Shown one piece after another: positions 52,032-61,400 of a DNA stretch of 64,000 nt. Source of the DNA: Coxiellaceae bacterium (lineage in GTDB: Bacteria; Pseudomonadota; Gammaproteobacteria; Coxiellales; Coxiellaceae); NCBI GenBank assembly GCA_029212925.1, contig JARGOB010000004.1, positions 21,375-85,374 on the forward strand, read 5' to 3'. A program made the translations under genes and the position numbers. The notes beneath the pieces are model-generated. The model worked only from the letters and a program-made list of their open reading frames with translations, made no database searches and was not told the origin of the DNA. Each line of letters starts with the position of its first letter. Within the stretch, counting starts at the first letter, position 1.

Positions 52032-52799
52032 CTAGCGCGCACTCATACGTATAGCACCATCCAGGCGAATCACCTCACCATTTAAGTATTCGTTTTCAAT
52101 AATGTGCTGCACCAAATTTGCATATTCACTCGCCCCACCTAGGCGCTTTGGAAACGTAACGGTTTGCGCTAATGCTTGTTGAACATTGTCTGGCATACCA
52201 GCCATCATCGGCGTGGCCATAATACCTGGTGCAATCGTCATAACACGAATACCAAAGCGCTCTAACTCACGCGCAATCGGTAAAGCCATTGCCACAATAC
52301 CACCCTTAGAAGCACTGTAGGCCGCTTGACCAATTTGGCCCTCAAACGCCGCAACAGATGCTGTGTTGATAATAACGCCACGCTCACCACTATCAGTTTG
52401 TGGTTGTTGCTGGCTCATTTGTGCAGCAGCCAATCGCAAAATATTAAAAGTACCGATAAGATTTATATCAATCACACGCTTAAAATCAGCTAAAGGCATC
52501 GCACTATTGTCTTTAGCTACTACACGCTTTGCTGGTGCAACACCCGCACAATTCACCACCAAATGCACAGTGCCGCATTGTTTTACCACTTGCTGCATAG
52601 CGTTATCAGCACTGTCGGCATCACTAACATCACAACTAACCGCGATACCACCCAGCTCCTCGGCTAAGGATTTTGCACCATCAATATTCATGTCTAACAG
52701 TGCAACGCGTGCACCTTGTTTAGCAAGTTGAATGGCGGTGGCAGCACCCATGCCAGACGCTCCACCCGTAATAACGGCTACTTTTTTATCAATATTCAT
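52032..52799 (-). CDS. Short-chain dehydrogenase, 3-hydroxyacyl-CoA type 2-like
   Basis: A 255-residue SDR enzyme. The cofactor motif TGGASGMG lies at residues 12-19, NCAGV stands where NNAG is usual, and the catalytic YSASKGG is at about residue 159. Asp37 after the second strand (LLDMN) suggests NAD preference. The pattern GERGVIINTASVAAFEGQIGQAAYSASKGG is typical of the 17beta-HSD10/3-hydroxyacyl-CoA dehydrogenase type 2 group, which oxidises short branched 3-hydroxyacyl-CoA, for example in isoleucine breakdown. This would fit the branched-chain operon at 42-46 kb. GGGAG precedes ATG 52799. Confidence 0.87.
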   Translation of the reverse strand: MNIDKKVAVITGGASGMGAATAIQLAKQGARVALLDMNIDGAKSLAEELGGIAVSCDVSDADSADNAMQQVVKQCGTVHLVVNCAGVAPAKRVVAKDNSAMPLADFKRVIDINLIGTFNILRLAAAQMSQQQPQTDSGERGVIINTASVAAFEGQIGQAAYSASKGGIVAMALPIARELERFGIRVMTIAPGIMATPMMAGMPDNVQQALAQTVTFPKRLGGASEYANLVQHIIENEYLNGEVIRLDGAIRMSAR

Positions 52800-52978
52800 G
52801 GCGACTCCCTGTTAATCGCCCCACTATAACACAGTGAAAACGCAGTAACTACGCTGAGAATTTAAAAACCTATCACATCACTATTGCCATGATTTATATC
52901 AAGTACGCGCTCAATCGTTAAGGCTGTTTTAATGGTTGAATGATATTCTAATTGCATATTAATAAGTTACAGGAATTG

Positions 52979-53266
52979 ATGGTCATGAGCGATACAACAG
53001 AAAAAAAAGCTACTAAATCAAGTGGTTCAAAAGACAGCAAAACCAGCGCGTTAAACAGTGCATTAGAACAAGCGCAAACTGCCTATAAAAAAGTAGTTAA
53101 CCCAACCACTATTGCTATCGCCACCAAGGTCATCAAAACAACGGCCGATGGCATACAAACAGTAACGCAAATCGGTATTAAAAAAATCAAAGCAATTCAA
53201 ACTGCAAAAGCTGAGAAAACTGAGAAAGCAAAAGCAAAACCCGCTGCCGATAAAAAAGCGGCTTAA
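52979..53266 (+). CDS. Small basic Lys/Ala-rich protein
   Basis: A 95-residue protein. After an acidic-basic N-terminus (TTEKKATKSSGSKDSKTS) comes a helical centre (ALEQAQTAYKKVVNPTTIAIATKVIKTTADGIQTV), then a tail of K/A/E repeats (KAEKTEKAKAKPAADKKAA). The tail recalls the histone-like C-termini of AlgP or H1-like proteins, and the centre recalls phasins or other amphipathic helices. The function is not known. AGGA lies four bases before ATG 52979, and ATG 52985 is a possible second start. Confidence 0.6.
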   Translation: MVMSDTTEKKATKSSGSKDSKTSALNSALEQAQTAYKKVVNPTTIAIATKVIKTTADGIQTVTQIGIKKIKAIQTAKAEKTEKAKAKPAADKKAA

Positions 53267-53276
53267 TATTTACACC

Positions 53277-54482
53277 TTAAGCAGCAATCACCGATACCAT
53301 GGCATCGCCGGCTACATTCACCGCGGTGCGTGCCATATCCAATAAGCGATCAACACCGATAATTAAGGCGATACCTTCAACCGGTAATCCCACCTGCTCT
53401 AATACCATCGCCAACGTGATTAAACCCACACCCGGCACCCCTGCTGTACCTATAGATGCTAATGTTGCCATGCCAATCACTGTCAAGTAACTGCCGATGC
53501 CAAGTGGGATATGATAGGCATGCGCGATAAATACAGTTGCAACACCTTGCATAATCGCCGTGCCATCCATATTAATCGTTGCACCTAACGGAACAACAAA
53601 AGAAGCCACCGCTGGTTTTACTTTCAGGCGATCTTTCACTGTTTGCAATGTCACCGGTATAGATACATTGCTGGATGACACACTGAAAGCAAATAACATC
53701 GCCGGATAAATACCACGTATAAACCAAATGGGGTTTTTACGCGTTAATACCCACAAAATAGCGCTGTAAACAAATATAAATTGCAACAGCAACACCACCA
53801 ACACCGTTCCAAAGTAACCCAACAACTGCGCCACGTCCGCGAGTTGCATGCGGGTAAATAAGCTCGCTAATAAGAAAAACACACCGTAAGGTGCTAACTC
53901 CATAATCACCATGATCAATTTCATCAACACTTCATTAGCCGAGTCAAATACATCACTCAGTTTTTTACTTTTATCACCCACCAATACCATGGCGCAACCG
54001 AGCAATAATGCAAACACAATAATCTGCAACATATTACCTTCAGCTAAAGCATTCATCGGATTAACCGGAAACAAGTTCAATAATACCGTTTTAATCGACG
54101 GCGCTTGTTTCATGACAAAATCAGCCACCGGCTTAACATTTAATCCACTGCCAACCTGAAACATATCCGCACAGAAAATAGCCAAAGAAATCGCTACAGC
54201 CGTGGTAAATAAATACAGCACAATCGCTTTAATACCGATATTACCTAACGTTCGAATATTGGTTAAATTAGTGACACCACACACTAAGGAAACAAATACG
54301 ATTGGAACAACCAGCATTTTCATTAAACGGATAAATATTTGACCAAGCACGCCAAAAATATCCACACTCAGAATGGTTTTGATATCAGCCAACCATGAAA
54401 CATACTGCAAACATAATCCGGCGACAATACCGAGCACCATGCCAATAACTATTTTTAAGGTGTAATGATGGTGTTTTTGCAT
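53277..54482 (-). CDS. Dicarboxylate/amino acid:cation symporter (GltP/DctA type)
   Basis: A 401-residue inner-membrane carrier of the DAACS family. It shows the eight-helix and hairpin layout, with the serine-rich motif in the hairpin (FAFSVSSSNVSIP), the NMDGTA stretch (ATINMDGTAIMQG) and the C-terminal DRLLDMARTAVNVAGD. These form the substrate and sodium/proton site for glutamate, aspartate or C4-dicarboxylates. The length is normal. The ribosome-binding site is weak. The gene starts next to the repeat-rich gap at 54483-54910. Confidence 0.92.
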   Translation of the reverse strand: MQKHHHYTLKIVIGMVLGIVAGLCLQYVSWLADIKTILSVDIFGVLGQIFIRLMKMLVVPIVFVSLVCGVTNLTNIRTLGNIGIKAIVLYLFTTAVAISLAIFCADMFQVGSGLNVKPVADFVMKQAPSIKTVLLNLFPVNPMNALAEGNMLQIIVFALLLGCAMVLVGDKSKKLSDVFDSANEVLMKLIMVIMELAPYGVFFLLASLFTRMQLADVAQLLGYFGTVLVVLLLQFIFVYSAILWVLTRKNPIWFIRGIYPAMLFAFSVSSSNVSIPVTLQTVKDRLKVKPAVASFVVPLGATINMDGTAIMQGVATVFIAHAYHIPLGIGSYLTVIGMATLASIGTAGVPGVGLITLAMVLEQVGLPVEGIALIIGVDRLLDMARTAVNVAGDAMVSVIAA

Positions 54483-54561
54483 GCAATGCTATCCATAGAG
54501 TCATGTAGGATTTTTTATCTTACATGACAATGCACAGTTAATGCGAGTAATTTGAGACTGA

Positions 54562-54715
54562 ATGGAGCCAACACTACCAGTAATCAACGCAAGCCTGCCA
54601 GGGATACCTTTCTCCCGAACGGATGTCCCTATCCTCGTGTTTCCTTACATCCGTGTACCACACGCCGCTCGAAAGGTACCCCTGGCAGCCTTACTTGCCA
54701 TGGCAGTTACTCCAT
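54562..54715. repeat. Long imperfect hairpin element
   Basis: Nested pairing arms run through about 154 bases: ATGGAG (54562) with CTCCAT (54710), GCCTGCCAGGGATACCTTTC (from 54593) with GAAAGGTACCCCTGGCAG (from 54671), and ACGGATGT (54619) with ACATCCGT (54647). The apex is CCCTATCCTCGTGTTTCCTT. Short open frames across it have no coding signs. It could be a repeat element or a small structured RNA on either strand. It occupies the gap between the symporter and DegT genes. Confidence 0.65.
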
Positions 54716-54729
54716 CGTCAACCTTGCCA

Positions 54730-54750
54730 TGTCATCCCGTGCTTGATCAA
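54730..54750. repeat. Half copy of the palindromic repeat
   Basis: TGTCATCCCGTGCTTGATCAA matches one arm and the centre of the GGATCCCGG/CCGGGATGAC family. The second arm is missing. It may have been cut by the insertion of the 75-nt element that follows. Confidence 0.6.
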
Positions 54751-54767
54751 TCTATATTAATTTTTAA

Positions 54768-54871
54768 GAAACTATCGAACTATCCGGGCGACACCGGAGA
54801 GGGAACCTTCGTGCGCGCAGCGTAGCGAGCACACCAAGGTTGCCCGCAGGGGCGACGCCCTTATAGTTTTC
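54768..54871. repeat. 75-nt structured repeat, copy 2
   Basis: The core 54786-54860 is the same as 25884-25958 except for three positions. Its own flanks GAAACTAT and ATAGTTTTC are inverted to each other but are unlike the flanks of copy 1. It thus sits at the tip of a host stem in both places. It lies between the half palindrome and the stop of the DegT gene. Confidence 0.85.
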
Positions 54872-54910
54872 AATAGGATGTTAATGTACCCGGTGGGAAT
54901 ACTCTTTGAA

Positions 54911-56008
54911 TCAAGCTTGCAAGCAGGCAACCTTTAATGCTTTTACCACTTCCGCAATTTCACCTTCTGTCATCTCAGGATAAAACGGCAAACTCAACAC
55001 CTCTGCAGTAGCGCGCTCTGATTCTGGGAAAGACTGACCTGCTGCAATATGCGGTTCAATCGCTGGTTGCAAGTGTAATGATAACGGGTAATGAATCGCT
55101 GTTGGAATATCCATGGCACTGAGTTGCTCGCGCAATGTTTCACGCTCAGTCGAACGAATCGTAAATTGCGCATAAACACTATCACAACCGTCCAATATAT
55201 AAGGTGCAGACACAACGCCAGCTAACGCCTGTTGATACATAGTAGCAACGGCGCGGCGTCGCTCAATCGCATAAGGGAAGTCTTCTAATTTAGCCAGCAA
55301 CACCGCCGCTTGCATCGTATTCATGCGGTAATTTAAACCAATACAGGTATGATGATAATGACCCGATTGACCATGGTTATGAATCAAACGCATTTTCTCA
55401 GCCAACGCAGCATCATTAGTAAAACATGCACCGCCATCACCCATGGCACCCAACGGTTTAGTCGGATAAAAACTGGTACAACCAATCGTGGTTAAACCGC
55501 AGGATGGCTTGCCTTTATAGCTGGCACCAAAACTCTGCGCGCCATCTTCAACAACTGGCAATTGATGCTTAGCGGCTATGGCATTAATCGCATCCATATC
55601 AGCTGGCTGACCAAACATACTGACCGGCATTATGGCCTTAGTTTTCTCGGTAATAGCCGCTTCAAGTAATGTGGGATTCATATTAAAAGTGTGAGGGTCG
55701 ATATCAACAAATACCGGGGTAGCTCCCGTCAGCACAATCACTTCCGCACTGGCAAAGAAGCTAAATGGCGAGGTAATCACCTCATCACCCGGGCCAACAT
55801 CCAAAGCCAATAGCGCCACATGCAATGCTGCCGTGCCGCTCGACACAGCCACGGCATGCTGAACCTCAGCAACTTCGGCTAATTTTTGCTCCAATTCAGC
55901 CACTTCAGGCCCTAACACAAAGCGCCCATGCGACATAACCGCTTTAATGTTATTTTCGATAGCTGCTTGGCTGCGCGCATTATCGGTGGCTAAGTCCAAA
56001 TACTTCAT
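54911..56008 (-). CDS. DegT/DnrJ/EryC1/StrS family aminotransferase
   Basis: A 365-residue PLP-dependent sugar aminotransferase. It begins DLATDNARSQAAIENNI, has the conserved SSGTAALHVALLALDVGPGDEVI, EDGAQSFGA, and the PLP lysine in FYPTKPLGAMGDGG. C-terminal YRMNTMQAAVLLAKL is also typical. Such enzymes make amino sugars (for example 4-amino-4,6-dideoxy or 3-amino sugars) for surface glycans. The nucleotide sugar is not known and no other glycan genes adjoin. GAGGTGAAC leads to ATG 56008, and the GTG two codons earlier is less likely. Confidence 0.9.
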   Translation of the reverse strand: MKYLDLATDNARSQAAIENNIKAVMSHGRFVLGPEVAELEQKLAEVAEVQHAVAVSSGTAALHVALLALDVGPGDEVITSPFSFFASAEVIVLTGATPVFVDIDPHTFNMNPTLLEAAITEKTKAIMPVSMFGQPADMDAINAIAAKHQLPVVEDGAQSFGASYKGKPSCGLTTIGCTSFYPTKPLGAMGDGGACFTNDAALAEKMRLIHNHGQSGHYHHTCIGLNYRMNTMQAAVLLAKLEDFPYAIERRRAVATMYQQALAGVVSAPYILDGCDSVYAQFTIRSTERETLREQLSAMDIPTAIHYPLSLHLQPAIEPHIAAGQSFPESERATAEVLSLPFYPEMTEGEIAEVVKALKVACLQA

Positions 56009-56100
56009 GTTCACCTCGTCTAAATGATGCGCAGAGTGTACCCTAAACTGAAAGCTAGATACAATACCAGCAGCCCCAATTAACCTTACGCTTGGGGGAT

Positions 56101-56163
56101 TTTAAAGGGGGAGCCCCGCGTTAGCTCCCCCTTTAAAGTGCACAATCACTTGTTTTTGTGCAC
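56101..56163. terminator. Two adjacent strong hairpins upstream of purB
   Basis: TTTAAAGGGGGAGC (56101-56114) pairs perfectly with GCTCCCCCTTTAAA (56124-56137). GTGCACAA (56138-56145) pairs with TTGTGCAC (56156-56163). No T-run follows on the plus strand. They lie between the divergent DegT and purB genes, so they may form part of a leader or a protein-binding site rather than a terminator. Confidence 0.45.
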
Positions 56164-56244
56164 GTATTATATCAGGAAGCTATTTCCACTTTCTTAAGCG
56201 GCAATAGCTGATACAATACGCTAACTTTTTAATACGAGAACAGC

Positions 56245-57618
56245 ATGCAACATACTCCTCTAACTAACCTTTCACCAATCGACGGCCGCTATTGCGATAA
56301 AAGTGATGATTTACGCCCTATTTTGAGCGAATACGGCTTAATTTATTACCGCCACTTGGTCGAAATCCACTGGGTTATGCACCTTAGCGAATGCAACGAG
56401 ATCCCCGATGTGCCAAGCTTAAGCCCGGAAGGCAAAAAAGCACTGGAAAAAATGATTACCAGTTTTACTCTGGAAGATGCCGAAGCGATTAAAACCATTG
56501 AAAAAACCACCAACCATGACGTCAAAGCCGTGGAATATTTTCTGCAGGAAAAGTTCAGCGTCAATGGTGAATTGCATCCCTTAATTCCGTTTATTCATTT
56601 TGGCTGTACCTCAGAAGATATTAATAATCTGGCCTACACCCTAATGGTTCATGAGTCACGCATGCAGGTGTTATCACCTACATTGCTCGTGTTACGAGAA
56701 ACCATCACCGCATTAACTAAACAAACTCATGATATGCCGATGCTATCACGCACTCATGGCCAAACCGCATCCCCCACCACCATGGGCAAAGAAATGGCTA
56801 ATTTCTTGCACCGTTTAAAAAGCGAATACCGCCTATTTAAAGAAACACCGTTATTAGCCAAATTCAATGGCGCCGTCGGTAATTTTAATGCACACCATAT
56901 TGCCTACCCCGACTGTGACTGGCTAACAATCAGCCAACAGTTTATCGAAAAATTTAAACTGACATGGAATAGTCATACCACCCAGATTGAACCGCACGAT
57001 GGCTTGGCACAATTAATGCACTGCTTAGTGCGCATCAATAATGTATTAACCGATATGAGTCGTGATATCTGGGGCTATATTAGCCTGGGTTATTTTAGCC
57101 AAAAGCAGATTGAAGGCGAAGTCGGTTCATCCACCATGCCACACAAAGTCAACCCGATCGACTTTGAAAATGCCGAAGGTAATTTGGGCCTGGCCAATGC
57201 ACTCGCCAATCACATGGCTAATAAGTTACCGATATCGCGCTGGCAGCGCGACCTCACCGACTCTACGGTGTTACGTAACTTAGGTGTGGTATTTGGTTAT
57301 TGCATGATTTCATATCAATCATTGATTAAAGGCCTTAAGAAGCTGCAACCACAAGCCGACATAATGGCAGCCGAATTAAATCAATCATGGGAAGTATTGG
57401 GTGAAGCTATCCAAACCGTTATGCGCCGCTACGGTGTGACCGATGCTTATGAACAATTAAAAGCCTTAACGCGCGGACAAGCGATTAATCAAAACCATCT
57501 TTGGGAGTTAATTGAACAACTCGAGATACCCGCGGATGCAAAAAAACGCTTATCGGAACTCACACCAGAGAAATACATCGGTTTAGCAAGCAAACTTACT
57601 GATTTAGCGCTAAAATAA
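56245..57618 (+). CDS. purB: Adenylosuccinate lyase
   Basis: A 457-residue enzyme of purine synthesis that cleaves SAICAR and adenylosuccinate, releasing fumarate. The signature GSSTMPHKVNP with the flexible catalytic Ser loop is present, as are SRTHGQTASPTTMGKE (catalytic His) and TTNHDVKAVEYF. Start MQHTPLTNLSPIDGRY and length are those of the E. coli type. It is a single gene, followed by the YiiX-like gene at 31 bases. Confidence 0.96.
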   Translation: MQHTPLTNLSPIDGRYCDKSDDLRPILSEYGLIYYRHLVEIHWVMHLSECNEIPDVPSLSPEGKKALEKMITSFTLEDAEAIKTIEKTTNHDVKAVEYFLQEKFSVNGELHPLIPFIHFGCTSEDINNLAYTLMVHESRMQVLSPTLLVLRETITALTKQTHDMPMLSRTHGQTASPTTMGKEMANFLHRLKSEYRLFKETPLLAKFNGAVGNFNAHHIAYPDCDWLTISQQFIEKFKLTWNSHTTQIEPHDGLAQLMHCLVRINNVLTDMSRDIWGYISLGYFSQKQIEGEVGSSTMPHKVNPIDFENAEGNLGLANALANHMANKLPISRWQRDLTDSTVLRNLGVVFGYCMISYQSLIKGLKKLQPQADIMAAELNQSWEVLGEAIQTVMRRYGVTDAYEQLKALTRGQAINQNHLWELIEQLEIPADAKKRLSELTPEKYIGLASKLTDLALK

Positions 57619-57648
57619 AGAAGGTCTTGTTGCAAGCAGGGATGACAT

Positions 57649-58488
57649 ATGGGTCTTGGTAATTATCTCTACAAAAAAGTCAGTGACTACATGATGAAAG
57701 ACATCAAAAGTCACCGTTCGCATTTATGTGACTTTGACCGCGTGATTCAAGAAGTAAGACCCGGCGATGTGTTATTGGTCGAAGGTCGTAACCGCATTTC
57801 ACGCCTTATCAAACGAATCACGCAAAGTCCATGGACACACGCCTCATTATATATTGGTCGCTTACACGATATCGAAGACCCCAAATTACGCGCACTAGTA
57901 ACCGCCAACTACAAAGGTAAAGTAGCAGATCAATTAATCGTTGAAAGCATGCTCGGTAAAGGCAACTACCTCAGCAGCATCAATGTTTATCGTGACGAGC
58001 ATATTCGTATTTGCCGCCCCAGCGGCATTTCACATATCGATGTGCAACGCGTGATTGCTTATACCATTGCCCACCTCGGTGGCACGTATGATGTACGCCA
58101 CTTTTTAGATCTCGGGCGCTTCTTACTGGGCAGTCACTTTATCCCAAAACATTGGCACTCTAGCTTGTTTCGTAAACGCACCGATAAAACCACGCAAGAT
58201 ATTTGCTCCGCCATGATTGCACAAGGTTTTATTTCGGTTAAATTTCCCATCATTCCTTTGGTACGCTCAAAGGATGACCACAGCGTTGAATTCATTCATC
58301 GCAACTCGAAATTATGCGCTCCGTGTGATTTTGATTACTCGCCTTACTTTAATATTATCAAATACCCCATCTTCCCAGTCGCCGATGCTGCACCCTATCG
58401 TCACTTACCATGGAATGATAACTTAATGAGTAATGATGACGTTGGCGTCAGTGGCGAAGAAAGTTTTGATCGTTCAAACACGGATTAG
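57649..58488 (+). CDS. YiiX/permuted papain-like cysteine hydrolase
   Basis: A 279-residue protein of the permuted NlpC/P60 group (YiiX, Poxvirus G6R-like). The catalytic elements are in permuted order: VRPGDVLLVEG at about residues 36-46, His64 in SPWTHASLYIG, Glu99 in IVESML, and Cys186 in DICSAMIAQGF. The group includes amidases and lipid acyl hydrolases acting on peptides or phospholipids. There is no signal peptide, so it acts in the cytosol or after translocation into a host. The 3' end overlaps the convergent giant gene by 41 bases. AGGGATGAC, part of a repeat fragment, acts as ribosome-binding site. Confidence 0.75.
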   Translation: MGLGNYLYKKVSDYMMKDIKSHRSHLCDFDRVIQEVRPGDVLLVEGRNRISRLIKRITQSPWTHASLYIGRLHDIEDPKLRALVTANYKGKVADQLIVESMLGKGNYLSSINVYRDEHIRICRPSGISHIDVQRVIAYTIAHLGGTYDVRHFLDLGRFLLGSHFIPKHWHSSLFRKRTDKTTQDICSAMIAQGFISVKFPIIPLVRSKDDHSVEFIHRNSKLCAPCDFDYSPYFNIIKYPIFPVADAAPYRHLPWNDNLMSNDDVGVSGEESFDRSNTD

Positions 58489-61400
58489 TCGGTAACGGTA
58501 AAGCATCTGCGACACCCACCGCATGCTCACGGCCTTCGTCGCCTATAAGACCCGCAGGGCTGAATAAGGTCGGGGTATTAACCCGCTGAGTAACACCAGA
58601 CACCACTCGGTAAGCCCCATTTTCAATTAAAATATGTTGAATCATTTCGAAAACCGGTTTATCCCAGTGTGATTGATACTTAATAGCTAAGCTCATAGGC
58701 GATACCATCGTTTTAAAAAAAACACCTTGAGTAATTTCAAGATTGGGATCCAACTTGCCACTAGCTAATAACATCTGCAAAAGACAACAAACGTCTTCGT
58801 GACCAAGCTTGTTATCGCAAAGTAGTATTTCAAATATTTGCGCTTGGTGTTTAGAGGAAATTGAATCTACTTTGTCAAGAATCAGCTCAAATAACCGCAA
58901 ATAAAACTGCTGATCACTGGGCGACTGATGAACTGAAGATATAACAGCACCGACAATACCACCCTTAACACCCTTCAAGCTAAACCTAATCCTGGTAAAA
59001 GCTTTATTCAGTAAAAATGTAACCGTAGGCATGTGCTGTAATGCAACAGCTCGGTAAAACGCAGACACCTTACCTTTTACATAAGGCACAGATGCATCAT
59101 ACGATTGAATATTGACATTGTAATTATGATTCATCAGCAGCTCAGAAATTTCAAAAAATCCTTGCGCGATTGCAAAGTAAAGCAGTGGCTTTTCTCTGCG
59201 TTCATTATGCCGATAAGTTTTAATACCGTTCACCAATAAAAACTCAGCTGTTACGATATCGTTATCCTTAACCGCCCAAAGTAAGCACTTCGGATCCCAT
59301 CTGGCGACTTCAAGATACCGCTGTAAAAAACGCAATATTTTATGGCGCTGGAATAAGCAGGCAGTTAATGCTACAGAACGCGCATCTGAATCTGATGTGG
59401 CCCCCTTAAAATGATGACTTTTATGACACAAAAAAAGCTTCTTAAATAAATTGATTGCTACAAACTCATCACCACCATAAATTAATGCTAATTGACATAC
59501 CCTCAACCAATTACCGGTATAAGCATCAGTAATATGATTAGCATAAGCACCGGCATCAAGTAGCGCTTTGGTCAGTTGTGGATGATCAAATCGACAAGCA
59601 TAAATAATAGCGTTGTCCTTAGCGTTCCTTTCAGATTCAAAACACTCACCTCTTTCTATAAATGCTAACATCCACGCTACGTGGCGATCGCCACCCAGTC
59701 GGCAAATCAATTGAATTATATTTTCATTGTGGATACTGAGCACACCCGGCTGCCAAGGTAAGGATGCATCATCAGACGACCAGCCTACCCGGTGGGCTAA
59801 TTCAAACGCAATATCTAGATGCCCTTGTAGCAAAAAATGTTGCCAATGTGATATGGCCGCTGAAGAGTACTTTTTGTAGCTCACCGGTAAGCGCAATAAA
59901 AAATCCAGCATTTTCTTATCATTATGGCGAGACAAACTGAGCAACCATAGCATCTGCAAACGATCCATTTGTTGCACAACACCCACCTCTTGACGATAGT
60001 AGTCATAAACAATTTTGCATTGTTGACGCGCATAATCCAGATCTAGCCGCTGCTGTTGATCTGAGTAGTCAGTAAGCGCAGAGACGTGACTGGTTGAGTT
60101 ATAAATTACCAACGGTATTTCGCTGCCATCATAACTCGCGCCGTATTTACCTTTTAATGCAGTCAATAATATCCCATGGGTATAAAGCGCCATAAGGCGA
60201 TCAATCAACCGATCAGACACTGCCATTATTTTAATCGCTGGTAATACCGTCATACGAAAGCGAGCTAACACTTCAGTGTGTGATTGACGCCCTTCATGTG
60301 CCTCAGCCTGCAAAACATTAATCGCATGATCGATGCTTGGAAATAAGCCAGGTGGCGACAATGCTAACTGCTGTTGCAGATCGTTATCAGCTGAACGTTG
60401 TGTTAGCTTAAATCGACGACCGCGACTATAGGTGCCAGGACTGTGGTAGCTTGCTATAAATTCTCCACCAGTGGGATTAAACAAAACCGCACTGTCACAC
60501 TGAACTTGTTTGGACTCGAGTCCATTAACATCCTGTTGATCTGGATCCCGCATCAAGTACGGGATGACAGTACAAACAGGCGCTGGCATAAAAATAAAAC
60601 CCACCTTCAAAGCAGTGGAATTCACGTGATCAAATACAGGCGGCGTTACACCTGCTGCCAGTATTTGAGCAGAACGCTTCTTGGCATAATGCAACTTTTC
60701 TTCTGGGTCATGTTGTGCGACTCTGTCCACTGTGCGCACCACCCCCTGATCTGCACTGATATGGAAAGGCGGTTTATAACGCTGACGAAGCGACTTTCGC
60801 CTTTGAGCAACACCAGGATGCGGCGTGGCATCATCAATAAATGGATGGACAGTGTGCTCACCATCAGTGCGCATAAAAGCGTAAGTCCGCCCTGGAAAGT
60901 GCTGTTGAAAGCTTAATGCTTGCAATTGATTACAGCATTCTGTTGAACACATGATGGCATAAGCGTCACGGCGTATGATTGATTCACCTTTTAAATGCAA
61001 CTGCTGATTCATTAATGTTTCAGCATGCTTAGCTGCATGTTCAGTAACAAACACAATAGGCCTCATGCCATCTATAGAACGGTCACCCTCAAAACCATAG
61101 TGGCTAATATGCGTCATCAGATCGTCACTATATTCATGTTTAATCTCTTGCTGCGCATGCTCAACTATTTTCTCAAAACAGTAAAATTCCATTTTAGGAA
61201 ATGTCATAACACATTCATATTCAGTGTCAGATTTCACTTTAGTGTTATGTGAAAAATAATCACCCAACATCCAATGCATTAAATGCTCATAATGACCAAT
61301 AATAGGTCCGCTGTGCCTAACTGCAAATGATACTTCAACCGATGAATTATTATTTTCGACTATTGTAGTGGGCTTGGTTAAATGTGTCGCCAACAGTTTC

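Noticed and set aside
54552..54825. Two overlapping plus-strand frames of 64 and 87 codons
   Set aside because: They lie across the long hairpin and the repeat elements. The second contains repeat-encoded peptide, and neither has family features.
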